DNA of 64,000 nt, taken from NCBI GenBank assembly GCA_964539395.1, contig CAZIIU010000006.1, positions 23,523-87,522 of the forward strand. The letters run 5' to 3'. This DNA comes from M55B112 sp964539395 (GTDB lineage: Bacteria > Bacteroidota > Bacteroidia > Bacteroidales > GCA-2748055). This document shows, piece by piece, positions 34,718 through 44,844 of the stretch; position 1 is the stretch's first letter, and each line of letters begins with the position of its first letter. Made by a program: the position numbers and the translations under genes. Below the pieces are notes generated by a model. The model saw only the letters and a list, made by a program, of their open reading frames with translations. It was not told where the DNA came from and ran no database searches.

Positions 34718-35803
34718 ATGGTTGTAGATGTAGATTTAAAACCTTTAAATATTAAGGGTATTGGAAACAAAAGGCCTTTAATCATGGCCGGACCATGCAG
34801 CGCCGAATCCGAAGAGCAGGTGCTGGAGACGGCACGCAGGATTGCGTTGCTAGGAATACCAGTCTTTCGGGCAGGTATCTGGAAACCACGAACCAGGCCC
34901 AACGCTTTTGAGGGCGTTGGTTCCGTGGGATTGCCATGGCTGCAGGAGGTGAAAAAGCAAACAGGCATGCTGGTTTCAACCGAAGTGGCGAACGTAAAAC
35001 ATGTATACGAGGCACTCAAATATGGAATCGATATAATCTGGATAGGCGCCAGAACATCTGCCAATCCATTTGCTGTTCAGGAGATTGCCGACAGCCTGAG
35101 AGGTGTGAAGATACCGGTCTTTGTTAAAAACCCTGTAAATCCGGATGTAGATCTGTGGATCGGTGCGATTGAGAGAATTAACCAGGCTGGCATTGAGCAG
35201 ATTGCTGCGATTCACCGGGGATTCTCAAGCTATGAGAAAACGATCTACAGGAATGCCCCACACTGGCAGGTGCCTATTGAGCTCAGACGACGCATTCCCG
35301 ATCTTCCCATTATTACCGATCCGAGCCATATCTGCGGTACCAGAGAACTGATTTATGATATCTGCCAGAAAGCAATGGACCTCAATTTCGACGGTCTTAT
35401 TATTGAAACACATCAAAACCCCGATAAGGCATGGAGCGACGCGAGTCAGCAACTGACACCTGAAGCCCTTAAAACAGTGCTTGACAGACTGATATTACGG
35501 GATCCGGATGTAGACGAGAACCAGATGCTTACACTTGCTGAGTTACGCGATAGCATCGATAAACTAGATGATAAGCTTATTGGACTGATTGAGGAGCGAA
35601 TGAAGGTGGTAGAGAATATAGGAAGGTATAAGAAAGAGAATAATATAACTATCTTGCAGAATAAAAGATGGGATGATATGCTTAGAAGCAGGTTAATTCT
35701 GGGTGAGAGAAAAGGTTTAAGCGAAGATTTTATTAATAAGGTTTTCAGGGCGATACACCAGGAATCAATCAATAAACAGACCCGGATAATGAATGAGGAT
35801 TAA
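34718..35803 (+). CDS. bifunctional DAHP synthase / chorismate mutase
   Basis: 361 residues with two enzymes fused. The N-terminal about 260 residues are a type I-beta 3-deoxy-7-phosphoheptulonate synthase (GPCSAES, AGIWKPRTRPNAFEG, VFVKNPVNPD, DPSHICG), the first step of the shikimate pathway. The C-terminal about 90 residues form an AroQ-type chorismate mutase (LRDSIDKLDDKLIGLIEERM and the NITILQNKRWDDML motif). Such fusions occur in Bacteroidota and let chorismate or prephenate control the first step. Overlaps the aroB frame, so translation is likely coupled. Confidence 0.95.
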   Translation: MVVDVDLKPLNIKGIGNKRPLIMAGPCSAESEEQVLETARRIALLGIPVFRAGIWKPRTRPNAFEGVGSVGLPWLQEVKKQTGMLVSTEVANVKHVYEALKYGIDIIWIGARTSANPFAVQEIADSLRGVKIPVFVKNPVNPDVDLWIGAIERINQAGIEQIAAIHRGFSSYEKTIYRNAPHWQVPIELRRRIPDLPIITDPSHICGTRELIYDICQKAMDLNFDGLIIETHQNPDKAWSDASQQLTPEALKTVLDRLILRDPDVDENQMLTLAELRDSIDKLDDKLIGLIEERMKVVENIGRYKKENNITILQNKRWDDMLRSRLILGERKGLSEDFINKVFRAIHQESINKQTRIMNED

Positions 35804-36836
35804 CCGAATGACCGAGATTTCCCTACATATCGAGGGTCATGTTACACCTGTTCTTATAGGCAGGAACCTGTTGGAAAATCTGTTGGAGATTACGGGTAAA
35901 AAACCCATTCTTATCGTTGATCAGAATTTGTACGATCTTAACGTTACTAAGTTCAACGATCTTAATTGTATTACTGTACCTTCCGGAGAGCAGCACAAAA
36001 CACTCGGCTTTGCTGAAGAGGTGATGCGGCAGATGATCCGGATGGAGGCAGATCGCAACTCCTTTCTGGTTGGGGTAGGAGGTGGACTAGTTACCGACCT
36101 TGCAGGTTTTGTGGCATCCGTATATATGCGCGGAATAAAATTCGGATTTGTTTCATCTACTTTATTGGGACAGGTAGATGCGAGTATCGGGGGAAAGAAT
36201 GGAGTAAATCTAGACGGTTATAAAAATATGATCGGAGTATTCAGGCAACCTGAATTTGTCTGGTGTGACCTCGAACTGCTTAACACGCTTCATGATAGTG
36301 AAATGAAATCGGGTTTTGCAGAGGTGATAAAATATGGTGCGATACGGGATGCGGAGCTCTTTAACTATATTGAAACTAATCTCGAAGGGATTCTGCAGCG
36401 CGAACCCGCTGTCCTGCAAAAAACTGTTGCTGTTTCAGCCGGCATTAAAGCGGATATTGTTCAGTCTGATCCGACGGAAAAGGGCGAAAGGAGGCTCCTT
36501 AATTTTGGTCATACCCTTGGTCATGCAATAGAGAAGCTCACCGGTATGATGCATGGAGAGGCAGTGGCTATCGGAATGGTTCTTGCAGCCAGGCTATCAG
36601 TGAATATGGGTTTCCTGTTGAGGAGTGAGAATGAAAGGTTGGAGCGCGTTATCCGGAATGCAGGATTACCTCTGACAACAGATGTTGCACCCGAGGCAAT
36701 TTTTGATGCGTTGCTGAAGGACAAGAAAAGGAAGGGAGATCATATTTTCATGGTCCTGTTAAAAAATATAGGGGCAGGGTTTATTCATAAGATGGAACTG
36801 GATTCAATTCATAAAGCTATTCATGATTTGTATTAG
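35793..36836 (+). CDS. aroB: 3-dehydroquinate synthase
   Basis: 347 residues (342 from the ATG at 35808, which may be the true start just after the upstream stop). Converts DAHP to 3-dehydroquinate. Motifs: GGGLVTDLAGFVASVYMRGI (NAD site), TLLGQVDASIGGKNGV, KYGAIRDAELF, NFGHTLGHAIEK with zinc-binding residues and MMHGEAVAIGM. Overlaps the next gene by 14 bases. Confidence 0.96.
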   Translation: MRINRMTEISLHIEGHVTPVLIGRNLLENLLEITGKKPILIVDQNLYDLNVTKFNDLNCITVPSGEQHKTLGFAEEVMRQMIRMEADRNSFLVGVGGGLVTDLAGFVASVYMRGIKFGFVSSTLLGQVDASIGGKNGVNLDGYKNMIGVFRQPEFVWCDLELLNTLHDSEMKSGFAEVIKYGAIRDAELFNYIETNLEGILQREPAVLQKTVAVSAGIKADIVQSDPTEKGERRLLNFGHTLGHAIEKLTGMMHGEAVAIGMVLAARLSVNMGFLLRSENERLERVIRNAGLPLTTDVAPEAIFDALLKDKKRKGDHIFMVLLKNIGAGFIHKMELDSIHKAIHDLY

Positions 36837-37458
36837 CATTGGTAATATTAACCTGATCAGGGAGGTTCACTCCCTGCAGCCATCCCTGGTGGAAATTCGT
36901 TATGACCTTGTGAGAAAAAAGCCTGAACAGGTATTGGAGCTGCTGGGAGGAAGAGTCCTGCAGGTGGCAACCTGCCGGTCCGGACACTATCAGGATTCCC
37001 AGCGTCTGGATATCCTTAAAAAGGCAATCGCATGCGGAGCAGTATATATTGATGTTGAAATCGAATCATCTGTAGAATTCCTGAACGAAATAATGAATGC
37101 CGCAAAAGAGAAACGGGTTCATCTGATAATTTCATATCATAATTTCAATGAGACTCCTAAGCGGGAAGAATTGTTAAGGATTCTTAGTGAATGCTATGAT
37201 GCAGGTGCTGATATTGCAAAGATATCGTGTACCGTAAATAGCCGGAATGATGCAGCACGTCTGCTATCGCTTTATGATGAGCCGGGAAGGAAGATTGTTA
37301 TCGGTATGGGAGAGGCAGGAAAAATTACACGACTCGCAGCGGTTGAACTGGGTGCAGAATTTACTTTTGCTGCAGTCTCTGAAGAGGCAGTTACGGCACC
37401 CGGACAGCTGACTTACCAGGAGTTAACTGGTTTAATAAAAAAGCTGCATGGCAGATAG
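36823..37458 (+). CDS. aroD: type I 3-dehydroquinate dehydratase
   Basis: 211 residues, a short but complete type I enzyme that dehydrates 3-dehydroquinate via a Schiff base. VEIRYDLV carries the conserved E-x-R, SYHNF corresponds to the SYHDF motif with the catalytic histidine, AKISCT holds the Schiff-base lysine, and VIGMGEAGKITRLAAVELG and TAPGQL are the C-terminal motifs. Many relatives use the unrelated type II enzyme, so the class is noteworthy. An in-frame position just inside aroB suggests coupled translation. Confidence 0.93.
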   Translation: MICISIGNINLIREVHSLQPSLVEIRYDLVRKKPEQVLELLGGRVLQVATCRSGHYQDSQRLDILKKAIACGAVYIDVEIESSVEFLNEIMNAAKEKRVHLIISYHNFNETPKREELLRILSECYDAGADIAKISCTVNSRNDAARLLSLYDEPGRKIVIGMGEAGKITRLAAVELGAEFTFAAVSEEAVTAPGQLTYQELTGLIKKLHGR

Positions 37459-37579
37459 ATCTCACGTCATTGAGGAATTATTGCATTAGCTCAGGATAGA
37501 ACATGAGGCAACCGGTTGACCTTGACAGTAAATATTTTGAGGCATATAAAAGTAAACTAATATAAAGGGATTAATATTA

Positions 37580-38596
37580 ATGAATTCATTTGGTAAGTTA
37601 TTCAAGGTAAGCATATTTGGAGAATCACATGGAAAGGTAGTAGGAATTCTGATTGATGGTGTTCCCGCAGGAATCGCTGTGGATGAAAATGATCTGAATT
37701 ACGATCTTGCCCGCCGGAAGAGTGGCGCGGCAGGAACAACTCCCAGAAAGGAGGATGATATCCCAATAATCAAATCGGGTGTTTTTAACGGGTATACTAC
37801 CGGTGCCCCGGTGCTGATTGAGGTGGAGAATAAAAACACCAGATCAAGGGATTACAGCGAACTGAGAAAAACGCCCCGTCCTGGCCACGCAGATTTCACC
37901 GCGTTTAAAAAGTTTGGTGGTTATGAGGATTACAGGGGTGGAGGTCATTTTTCGGGAAGGCTTACTACCGGAATTGTTGCAGCCGGCACCATTGCCAAAA
38001 AGATGATCGCCCCGGTAAAAGTTGCGGCTTCAATCCTCGAGGTCGGAGGAAGCAACCAAGTTGAAGAAGCTGTTAGTAAAGCTATACAGGAGAAAGATTC
38101 TGTCGGAGGTATTATTGAATGCAGGATAAACCACATTTCACCTGGAATTGGTGAACCATTTTTCGATTCTTTTGAGGCGGTGATCAGTCATATGGTATTT
38201 TCAATTCCCGCTATCAAAGGAATAGAATTTGGTGCAGGTTTTGCCGCTGCCCGAATGAGAGGAAGTGAACATAATGATAGTTTAGTAAGCACAAGCGGTA
38301 AGACCGAAACAAACCATGCAGGAGGTGTTAATGGTGGAATTACCAATGGAAATGAAGTGTTGTTCAGGGTAGCAGTGAAACCCACTTCAAGTATACATCA
38401 GACCCAGCGTACAATAAATTTCGTTACCAGTGAAATTCAGGAACTAAGTGTTGAAGGGAGACATGATACCTGCATTGCCCTCCGTGTTCCGGTAGTACTG
38501 GAGGCAGCTGCAGCAGTTGCTACGGCTGACCTGATGATGCAGGCACAAAAAATTGACAGAGTTATTAATCCAAAGGAAACAATCGTTGATCTATGA
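37580..38596 (+). CDS. aroC: chorismate synthase
   Basis: 338 residues. Makes chorismate from EPSP using reduced FMN. Visible motifs: FGESHGKVVGILIDGVPAG, RRKSGAAGTTPRKEDD, RPGHADFTAFKKFGG and YRGGGHFSGR, and RGSEHND. It is separated from aroD by 121 bases, the only real gap in the operon, and overlaps tyrA by 4 bases (ATGA). Confidence 0.96.
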   Translation: MNSFGKLFKVSIFGESHGKVVGILIDGVPAGIAVDENDLNYDLARRKSGAAGTTPRKEDDIPIIKSGVFNGYTTGAPVLIEVENKNTRSRDYSELRKTPRPGHADFTAFKKFGGYEDYRGGGHFSGRLTTGIVAAGTIAKKMIAPVKVAASILEVGGSNQVEEAVSKAIQEKDSVGGIIECRINHISPGIGEPFFDSFEAVISHMVFSIPAIKGIEFGAGFAAARMRGSEHNDSLVSTSGKTETNHAGGVNGGITNGNEVLFRVAVKPTSSIHQTQRTINFVTSEIQELSVEGRHDTCIALRVPVVLEAAAAVATADLMMQAQKIDRVINPKETIVDL

Positions 38597-39375
38597 GAAT
38601 TGTAATAATTGGCGCAGGTAACATGGGATCGTGGCTCGTTGAGTCACTCTGCCTGGACTATGAGGTTGGTATTTATGACGCGGACCGGACTAAACTGAAG
38701 TATTTTTTCAATTCGAGAAAGTTTATCTACATGGAGGAGATCCATGATTTTATGCCCGATATGATCATCAACGCAGTTAACCTGGAGAAGACAATTCCAG
38801 TTTTCAGAGAAATATTACCCTATATCTCCCACGACTGTATTCTTGCCGATATTACTTCAGTGAAAAAGGGGCTGGAGGCATTCTACAATGAAGCCGGGCA
38901 CAGGTTTGTCTCCTCACATCCTATGTTTGGACCTACTTTCGGGGATGTAAGAAACCTTCGCAATGAGAATGCGATTCTTATTAAAGAGTCAGATTCTGAG
39001 GGTAAAGAATTCTTCCGTCGACTCTATGAAGCACTGAATATTCACATTTACGATTACTCCTTTGAGGAGCATGACAAAACCATTGCCTATTCTCTTTCAC
39101 TGCCTTTCTCGTCATCCCTGGTTTTCGCATCATGTATGAAAAAACAGGATGCACCGGGAACTACTTTTCGAAAGCATAATGAGATTGCCCGTGGTCTTCT
39201 TTCAGAAGATAATTATCTGCTCTCAGAGATACTTATGAGTCCCTACAGCCTTGAGCAGATTGAGAATGTGCGGGATAAACTGAACCAGCTGATCGAGCTG
39301 ATCCGAATTGGTGACCCAGGTCCGTTTAATGAGCTTTTTGATCAGCTTCGAAAGAATATCGGAGTAAAATCATAG
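38593..39375 (+). CDS. tyrA: prephenate dehydrogenase
   Basis: 260 residues. Oxidises prephenate to 4-hydroxyphenylpyruvate for tyrosine. The N-terminal Rossmann fold shows IIGAGNMGSWLVESL; ADITSVKKGLE and SSHPMFGPTFGD are the family active-site motifs (SHPMFGP). There is no chorismate mutase domain. Final gene of the operon; together with pheA it makes both Phe and Tyr branches respond to the same leader. Confidence 0.94.
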   Translation: MRIVIIGAGNMGSWLVESLCLDYEVGIYDADRTKLKYFFNSRKFIYMEEIHDFMPDMIINAVNLEKTIPVFREILPYISHDCILADITSVKKGLEAFYNEAGHRFVSSHPMFGPTFGDVRNLRNENAILIKESDSEGKEFFRRLYEALNIHIYDYSFEEHDKTIAYSLSLPFSSSLVFASCMKKQDAPGTTFRKHNEIARGLLSEDNYLLSEILMSPYSLEQIENVRDKLNQLIELIRIGDPGPFNELFDQLRKNIGVKS

Positions 39376-39440
39376 GTGGGTATTTGTTGTTCCGGCAGTA
39401 CCCTGTTATCGATTCGGTTTTCAAAAGAAGCGTTTGGAAT

Positions 39441-40766
39441 CTAATCATACAAGTGTAATCTCAGAATCTGTTTAGTTTTTTCCGTGATCCTGAACCTGTT
39501 ATCAATTCGTTGTCCAACAATCCACACGATCTTTGTACCACTGGTAAGGATCCATGTTCTGTTTTTCACCGGCACCGGAATCTTATTGTCTATGAAAAAA
39601 TCACTCACCTTTTTCATTTGCTCCATTCCCAGCGGAATGAAATAGTCTCCATGCTGCCACTTGCGCAATATCAGAGGAAAACTAAGCTTTTCAAGGTCAA
39701 GGTTTGCAATGCTCTCTGATCCTGGAAATCCTTTTAATTCAGAACGTTCCAATACTTCTATATCCATTGAGAAAGGGAGAGAAGCTTTGCTTTTAGGCGA
39801 GTCAATGTAGTAACGCTCAAATGCCGATTCTTCCACTTTGAAAACCATGAATTTTTCACGATCCCGAAAAAGCCTGTGAGTAGGTGATATAAACTGCTTT
39901 CCGGAGTCAGAAAAGAGTATCTTCTCAATGTTCAGGCACTGGTCCATCGAAAAATTGAATTCTGAAAACAGTTCATAGAGCCATGACTTTCGTGGTTGAA
40001 GTTTTTTGATGGAATCAATGGATATTTCGATATGTGTATCCTTTATGTCGAAAATCTCTTTCCTTTTGCTGATAACCTGCGCCATATAGATGGAATGTGA
40101 TTCATCGAACCGCCTTATATTCTCTCCCATGGTAGAGATAAAGGATGGATTTATCTCTTCAAATAGGGGTATCATATCGTGTCTTATTTTATTCCGACGA
40201 TATTTTTTACTGGCATTCGATGAATCTTCCCTGTAATAAAGGTTATTTATTTTCACATATTCCATGATCTCCATTCTTGACGCAAAGAGTAATGGACGAA
40301 TGTACGATCCGTTAACAATCGGTATGCCCGTGAGCCCTTTTATACCTGTTCCCCTTGTAAGATTTAGGAGTACGGTTTCTACTGAGTCGTTCAGGGTATG
40401 GGCCGTAGCAATTACACCGCCTGTTTTATCGCGGGAGAACTCATCAAACCAGGTGTATCTTAGTTCACGGGCAGCCATTTGAATAGAAATCCCCTTTTCT
40501 CCAGCAAAATCCACCGTTGGGAATCTTCTTACAAATACGGGATAATCATACTTTGCTGCAATCGACCGGACGAAAGCTTCGTCCCCATCAGATTCCCCAT
40601 CCCTTAAACCGAAATTGCAATGCAGGATCACACAGTCAAATCCGGCCTTTGAGAATAGATCAGTCATCACGACAGAATCGATTCCACCACTAACAGCAAG
40701 CATGATCTGTTGATCTTTGGTGCAGAGATGGTGACACTCAATAAACGATATAAATCTTTCGGTCAT
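39441..40766 (-). CDS. tilS: tRNA(Ile)-lysidine synthetase
   Basis: 441 residues. Modifies C34 of the CAU-anticodon tRNA-Ile to lysidine. The PP-loop SGGIDS (26-31), HCNFGLRDGESDGDEAFV and the TGHTLND-like ATAHTLNDSVET motif are present, and the C-terminal domain ends in the typical LILRKWQHGDYFIPLGM segment. Convergent with tyrA. Confidence 0.96.
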   Translation of the reverse strand: MTERFISFIECHHLCTKDQQIMLAVSGGIDSVVMTDLFSKAGFDCVILHCNFGLRDGESDGDEAFVRSIAAKYDYPVFVRRFPTVDFAGEKGISIQMAARELRYTWFDEFSRDKTGGVIATAHTLNDSVETVLLNLTRGTGIKGLTGIPIVNGSYIRPLLFASRMEIMEYVKINNLYYREDSSNASKKYRRNKIRHDMIPLFEEINPSFISTMGENIRRFDESHSIYMAQVISKRKEIFDIKDTHIEISIDSIKKLQPRKSWLYELFSEFNFSMDQCLNIEKILFSDSGKQFISPTHRLFRDREKFMVFKVEESAFERYYIDSPKSKASLPFSMDIEVLERSELKGFPGSESIANLDLEKLSFPLILRKWQHGDYFIPLGMEQMKKVSDFFIDNKIPVPVKNRTWILTSGTKIVWIVGQRIDNRFRITEKTKQILRLHLYD

Positions 40767-40884
40767 TATATCCGAAAGTTAATATTTTTTGCAAGAATAA
40801 AGGGGCGACCTGAGAAATCATATCATGGTTAAGGTGTCAGGCCTCAGCAGTGTCCGGAACAATAAAGACGAAGGTGCTGTTATG

Positions 40885-42366
40885 TCAGTATGCCCTTGCA
40901 AAAAGAGCCCTGCTCCTGGCCGGTCTTCCTGAGTAGATACAGGAACCTGTCACGGTATTACTCTCATTATTCATTGGAATGAGCCGGATCGTAGCCTTGG
41001 TAAGTTCCTTAATCTTCAATTCGGTTTCGGGTGTTCCGTCCCAGTCTGCATAGACAAAACCTCCCTTTTTATCGATGATCTCAACGAATTCTTCCCAGCT
41101 GCCTGCAGTATGGGTATTGGCAGTCCTGAAGTTTAGCGCTTTGATGTAAATGTTTTCCTGAATCTGCTTCAAAAGTGTTTCAATACGTTCAGCAATATCA
41201 TTCTGTGGTATCACTGATTTTTCAAGCGTATCCCGGCGGGCAAGTTCAATCGTATTGTTTTCAACATCTCTTGGTCCGATGGCCAGTCTGACAGGAACAC
41301 CTTTGAGTTCATATTCGGTGAATTTCCAACCTGGTTTATGGGTATCCCGGTCATCATATTTTACAGAAATTCCTTTTTCTTCAAGCTCTTTTCTTATCCG
41401 CTCTGCTGTTTCGCTTATTCCGAGGAGTTGTTCTTTTCCCTTGTAGATAGGTATAATAACAACCTGTATGGGAGCCAGCATGGGAGGAAGAACAAGTCCA
41501 TGATTATCTGAATGTGCCATTACAAGGGCGCCCATGAGCCTTGTTGAAACACCCCATGAAGTTGCCCATACATACTCGAGTTTTCCCTCCTTACTGGTAA
41601 ACTGAACGTCAAATGCTTTCGCAAAATTCTGACCAAGAAAATGTGAGGTGCCGGCCTGAAGTGCTTTTCCATCTTGCATTAAAGCTTCAATACAATAAGT
41701 ATCCAGGGCCCCGGCAAATCTTTCTGATTCACTTTTTAGTCCAATATGGACAGGAATAGCCATATGTTTTTCTGCAAACTCTGCATATAAATGAATCATT
41801 CTTTCTGCCTCTTCAACTGCCTCCTCTTTCGTCGCATGGGCGGTATGTCCCTCCTGCCACAGGAATTCTGCGGTCCGCAGAAAAAGCCTTGTCCGCATCT
41901 CCCAGCGTACCACATTGGCCCACTGGTTAATTAGCAAAGGAAGGTCACGGTACGACTGGATCCAGTTTTTATATGTATTCCATATTATGGTTTCTGAGGT
42001 TGGCCGGATAATGAGCTCCTCCTCCAGTGCGGCATCCGTATCAACCATCACACCACCATTTATTTCATCATTTTTTAACCTGTAGTGGGTTACAACAGCA
42101 CACTCCTTGGCAAATCCTTCTACATGATCGGCCTCCTTGCTAAAGAAAGATTTCGGTATGAAGAGCGGAAAATAGGCATTCTGATGACCGGTTGCCTTAA
42201 ACATACGGTCGAGCTGATCCCTCATTTTTTCCCAGATGGCGTATCCATAAGGCTTTATAACCATGCATCCTCTCACTGCTGAGTTCTCAGCAAGGTCGGC
42301 TTTGATTACCAAATCATTATACCATTGAGAATAGTTCTCATCTTTGCTGGATAATACCTTTGCCAT
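40885..42366 (-). CDS. proS: prolyl-tRNA synthetase, archaeal/eukaryote-like type
   Basis: 493 residues, matching the short ProRS type without the bacterial editing insertion. Class II motifs: RPTSETIIWNTYKNWI (motif 2 region), RTRLFLRTAEFLWQEGHTAHAT and the motif-3 stretch GTSHFLGQNFAKAFD. The C-terminus ends in tyrosine (RSRALFARAY), as is usual in this type. Starts at ATG 42366, 67 bases after the phosphatase gene. Confidence 0.96.
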   Translation of the reverse strand: MAKVLSSKDENYSQWYNDLVIKADLAENSAVRGCMVIKPYGYAIWEKMRDQLDRMFKATGHQNAYFPLFIPKSFFSKEADHVEGFAKECAVVTHYRLKNDEINGGVMVDTDAALEEELIIRPTSETIIWNTYKNWIQSYRDLPLLINQWANVVRWEMRTRLFLRTAEFLWQEGHTAHATKEEAVEEAERMIHLYAEFAEKHMAIPVHIGLKSESERFAGALDTYCIEALMQDGKALQAGTSHFLGQNFAKAFDVQFTSKEGKLEYVWATSWGVSTRLMGALVMAHSDNHGLVLPPMLAPIQVVIIPIYKGKEQLLGISETAERIRKELEEKGISVKYDDRDTHKPGWKFTEYELKGVPVRLAIGPRDVENNTIELARRDTLEKSVIPQNDIAERIETLLKQIQENIYIKALNFRTANTHTAGSWEEFVEIIDKKGGFVYADWDGTPETELKIKELTKATIRLIPMNNESNTVTGSCIYSGRPARSRALFARAY

Positions 42367-42433
42367 GTATTTTTGGAATTGTTTTAACAGCGTACAAAGA
42401 AAACAAAAAAAGGTGAGATGCAGCAGGGAAAAA

Positions 42434-44551
42434 TTAAAATCTTAGACCCATGACCAGCACATCATCAATCTGATCCAGATTTCCCTTCCATTCATCGAAT
42501 ACCATCTGCAGGATCCTTCGCTGCTCTTCCATTGGGCGCTCATGAACCTCCAGCAACAGCTCCTTGAACGGTTTATATTTGAACTTTTTACCATCCGGAC
42601 CACCAAATTGATCCGGGAAACCATCTGTAAAGAGGTAAATCCTGTCGCCCTTTTTCATTTTTATTGTATGGCGCGTAAAGTCGGTCATGTTGTCGTAATA
42701 GGCCACAGGCATATTGTTACCTTTGTATTCGATCATCCTGCCATCCCGTATGATATACATGGGATTATTGGCTCCCGAAAACTCCAGTTCTTTAGCTTCA
42801 TGGTCGTAGATAAGCAGCACCATGTCCATACCATCCTTCTGCTCGCCGGGTTTTCCTTCCTGCTTAAGGGTGCGGGCAATATTTATTCTTAATTCGTTTA
42901 AGATATCATCAGAATGGCTGAAATTCTTTTCATTCACAATTTCATGCAGCATAGTGATACCCAACATACTCATGAGCGAACCGGGCACACCATGCCCGGT
43001 GCAGTCAGATGCAGTTATAAAAGTCTTGCTCTCCTTTTGTGAGATCCAGTAAAAATCTCCGCTAACAATATCTCGTGGCTTTAAAAAGATGAAATGTTCT
43101 TTAAAAAGACTCTCGAAAACATCAACCGGAGGAAGTACCTTACTCTGAATTCGTTTAGCGTAGTCGAAGCTGTACTTGATCTCTTTATTCTGGCGTTCAA
43201 TTTGTTCCTTTTGCATCCTTATCTCATGAGTCCTCTCCTTTACCTTGAATTCCAGCTCACGAGTCACCTGGTCCTTAAGTGCTGCATTTTCTCTCAGTTG
43301 ACTGATAATCCGGCGCTGGGCAATTTCCCTGTCACGTTTCAACAGGTTTATTTTATCTCCTAGACCTACAGAAAAAGTAACAATTTGCAAGGTTACTCCA
43401 ATCTCCAGACCATGCTTACCAACAGTGTAATCATTGAAGAAAATAATAAGGATAACTCCGACAATTAAAAATACATTGGCAATCAAAAAGTATTTTGCCG
43501 GCGCAAATTTTTTCTTTCTCAGAATGAAGGCCGGCATGATTGCAAGAAAAAGAGAGGCAGCTGCTGATATTATATTTACGGAAAGCAGAATAATTGTCAG
43601 AAAATATGGAATTTTGTAGCCCCGGTTGCTGAGGGTGATCATTACCAGGTGAAGAATCAGGCCTCCGATAATAAATCCAATTGCCATTAAAAGGACTCTG
43701 TCCCACATCCGAAGATTTTTCCTTGTGTCGAGATACGCCCTTCCTAAAAACAGGAAACAGAGTAGGAATATCTCCAGTAGAAATGTATTAACAGGCTCAC
43801 TGGTAAACTGGTAAATAATCTCATAGATGTACCCCTCCTTATTCACAAAAAAAGCCATAAAGGCAATTATATATAGGATATAATAGAGATAACTCACTTC
43901 GTTTACCTGTAGATATATCGTTAGGTTATAGAAGATCATGATCAACATAATGCCAAGAAAAAAACCGAAAATAACCCGCCTGGTCTTATCTTTCTTTACT
44001 ACATTATCGTGTGTTGATACCGTGAAGGTAAGTTCGGAAAGAACCGACTCATCTATTACTTTGGTGAGAAGGTATAGTGTGTCAATAGAGCCGGGGGTAA
44101 TATAAAACCTCAGATCATCCGAACCACTGATGTTTACATCTTTTAAGCGGGGTTCAACATCAAAACCTGAACGCCTTTGCGTAATTACATTGTTAGAAAA
44201 CCGCTGGTAAAGGCGAAATTCGCCAAATGTGCTAAAAATACCGGGTTGCAAGTGAAAGCTTACATTCTGCGGCGCACGGTTGTCGAAAACAAACCTGAAC
44301 CAAATACAGTCACCAGCTGCAATCTTATTAAGTCCAAGCTCTTCATTGCTGAAATCAATTCTTTTAAACCTGTCGGAATAAGTGGGTGAATAGATCGTTG
44401 TAATTTCAAATTTACAATCAGGATCATGATAAAAAAACACCTGGTAATCGGTAAGGGATTCCTGGGAAATATAATCCGTTATAATTACAGGTTTCTGAGC
44501 AAACATAATCTGCAGCAGAAACAGGCATGTAATTGTAAAAGATATACGCAT
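42434..44551 (-). CDS. 7TM-DISM sensor with SpoIIE-type serine phosphatase domain
   Basis: 705 residues. Signal peptide (MRISFTITCLFLLQIMFAQ), an extracytoplasmic 7TMR-DISMED2-like beta domain (about 20-170), seven transmembrane helices (about 185-395), a coiled coil (about 400-460), then a PP2C/SpoIIE phosphatase domain with KPRDIVSGDFYW, TASDCTGHGVPGSLMSMLG, SGANNPMYII and YLFTDGFPDQFGG. Likely dephosphorylates an anti-sigma antagonist or similar partner in response to an external signal. No anti-sigma or STAS gene is adjacent. Confidence 0.9.
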   Translation of the reverse strand: MRISFTITCLFLLQIMFAQKPVIITDYISQESLTDYQVFFYHDPDCKFEITTIYSPTYSDRFKRIDFSNEELGLNKIAAGDCIWFRFVFDNRAPQNVSFHLQPGIFSTFGEFRLYQRFSNNVITQRRSGFDVEPRLKDVNISGSDDLRFYITPGSIDTLYLLTKVIDESVLSELTFTVSTHDNVVKKDKTRRVIFGFFLGIMLIMIFYNLTIYLQVNEVSYLYYILYIIAFMAFFVNKEGYIYEIIYQFTSEPVNTFLLEIFLLCFLFLGRAYLDTRKNLRMWDRVLLMAIGFIIGGLILHLVMITLSNRGYKIPYFLTIILLSVNIISAAASLFLAIMPAFILRKKKFAPAKYFLIANVFLIVGVILIIFFNDYTVGKHGLEIGVTLQIVTFSVGLGDKINLLKRDREIAQRRIISQLRENAALKDQVTRELEFKVKERTHEIRMQKEQIERQNKEIKYSFDYAKRIQSKVLPPVDVFESLFKEHFIFLKPRDIVSGDFYWISQKESKTFITASDCTGHGVPGSLMSMLGITMLHEIVNEKNFSHSDDILNELRINIARTLKQEGKPGEQKDGMDMVLLIYDHEAKELEFSGANNPMYIIRDGRMIEYKGNNMPVAYYDNMTDFTRHTIKMKKGDRIYLFTDGFPDQFGGPDGKKFKYKPFKELLLEVHERPMEEQRRILQMVFDEWKGNLDQIDDVLVMGLRF

Positions 44552-44844
44552 AGATATATTTTCCTTACGAAAGGTAAATATATTAAAGAAAGAAGTATCC
44601 TGCTATTAAATTCTGAAATCATTTCCGGGCCGACATTACTTATCCGGCTTCTTTATATGTCAGACACTTCTTTTGTCAGACAGTATATGCCGGGGAACTC
44701 CTGATAGAGAACCATCTGAATCAACGGTAATCTAATCCAATATTAGCTTTCACAGGATGAGTAAACAAATTATAAATTGACTGGAGTTATGAAAACTTGG
44801 AATTAAGTTCAACAGGGTAGAGAAAATTGTATATTTACAGCAAA
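44552..44844. other. divergent intergenic region
   Basis: About 290 bases between the phosphatase gene and the FG-GAP lipoprotein gene. A TATATTTA at 44830 resembles a -7 element but no -33 element is at the right distance. No RNA gene or terminator seen. Confidence 0.4.

Noticed and set aside
37503..37565. 20-codon ORF in the aroD-aroC gap as a second leader peptide
   Set aside because: Its composition (three Lys, two Tyr, no run of one amino acid) is not that of an attenuator leader and no terminator follows it.
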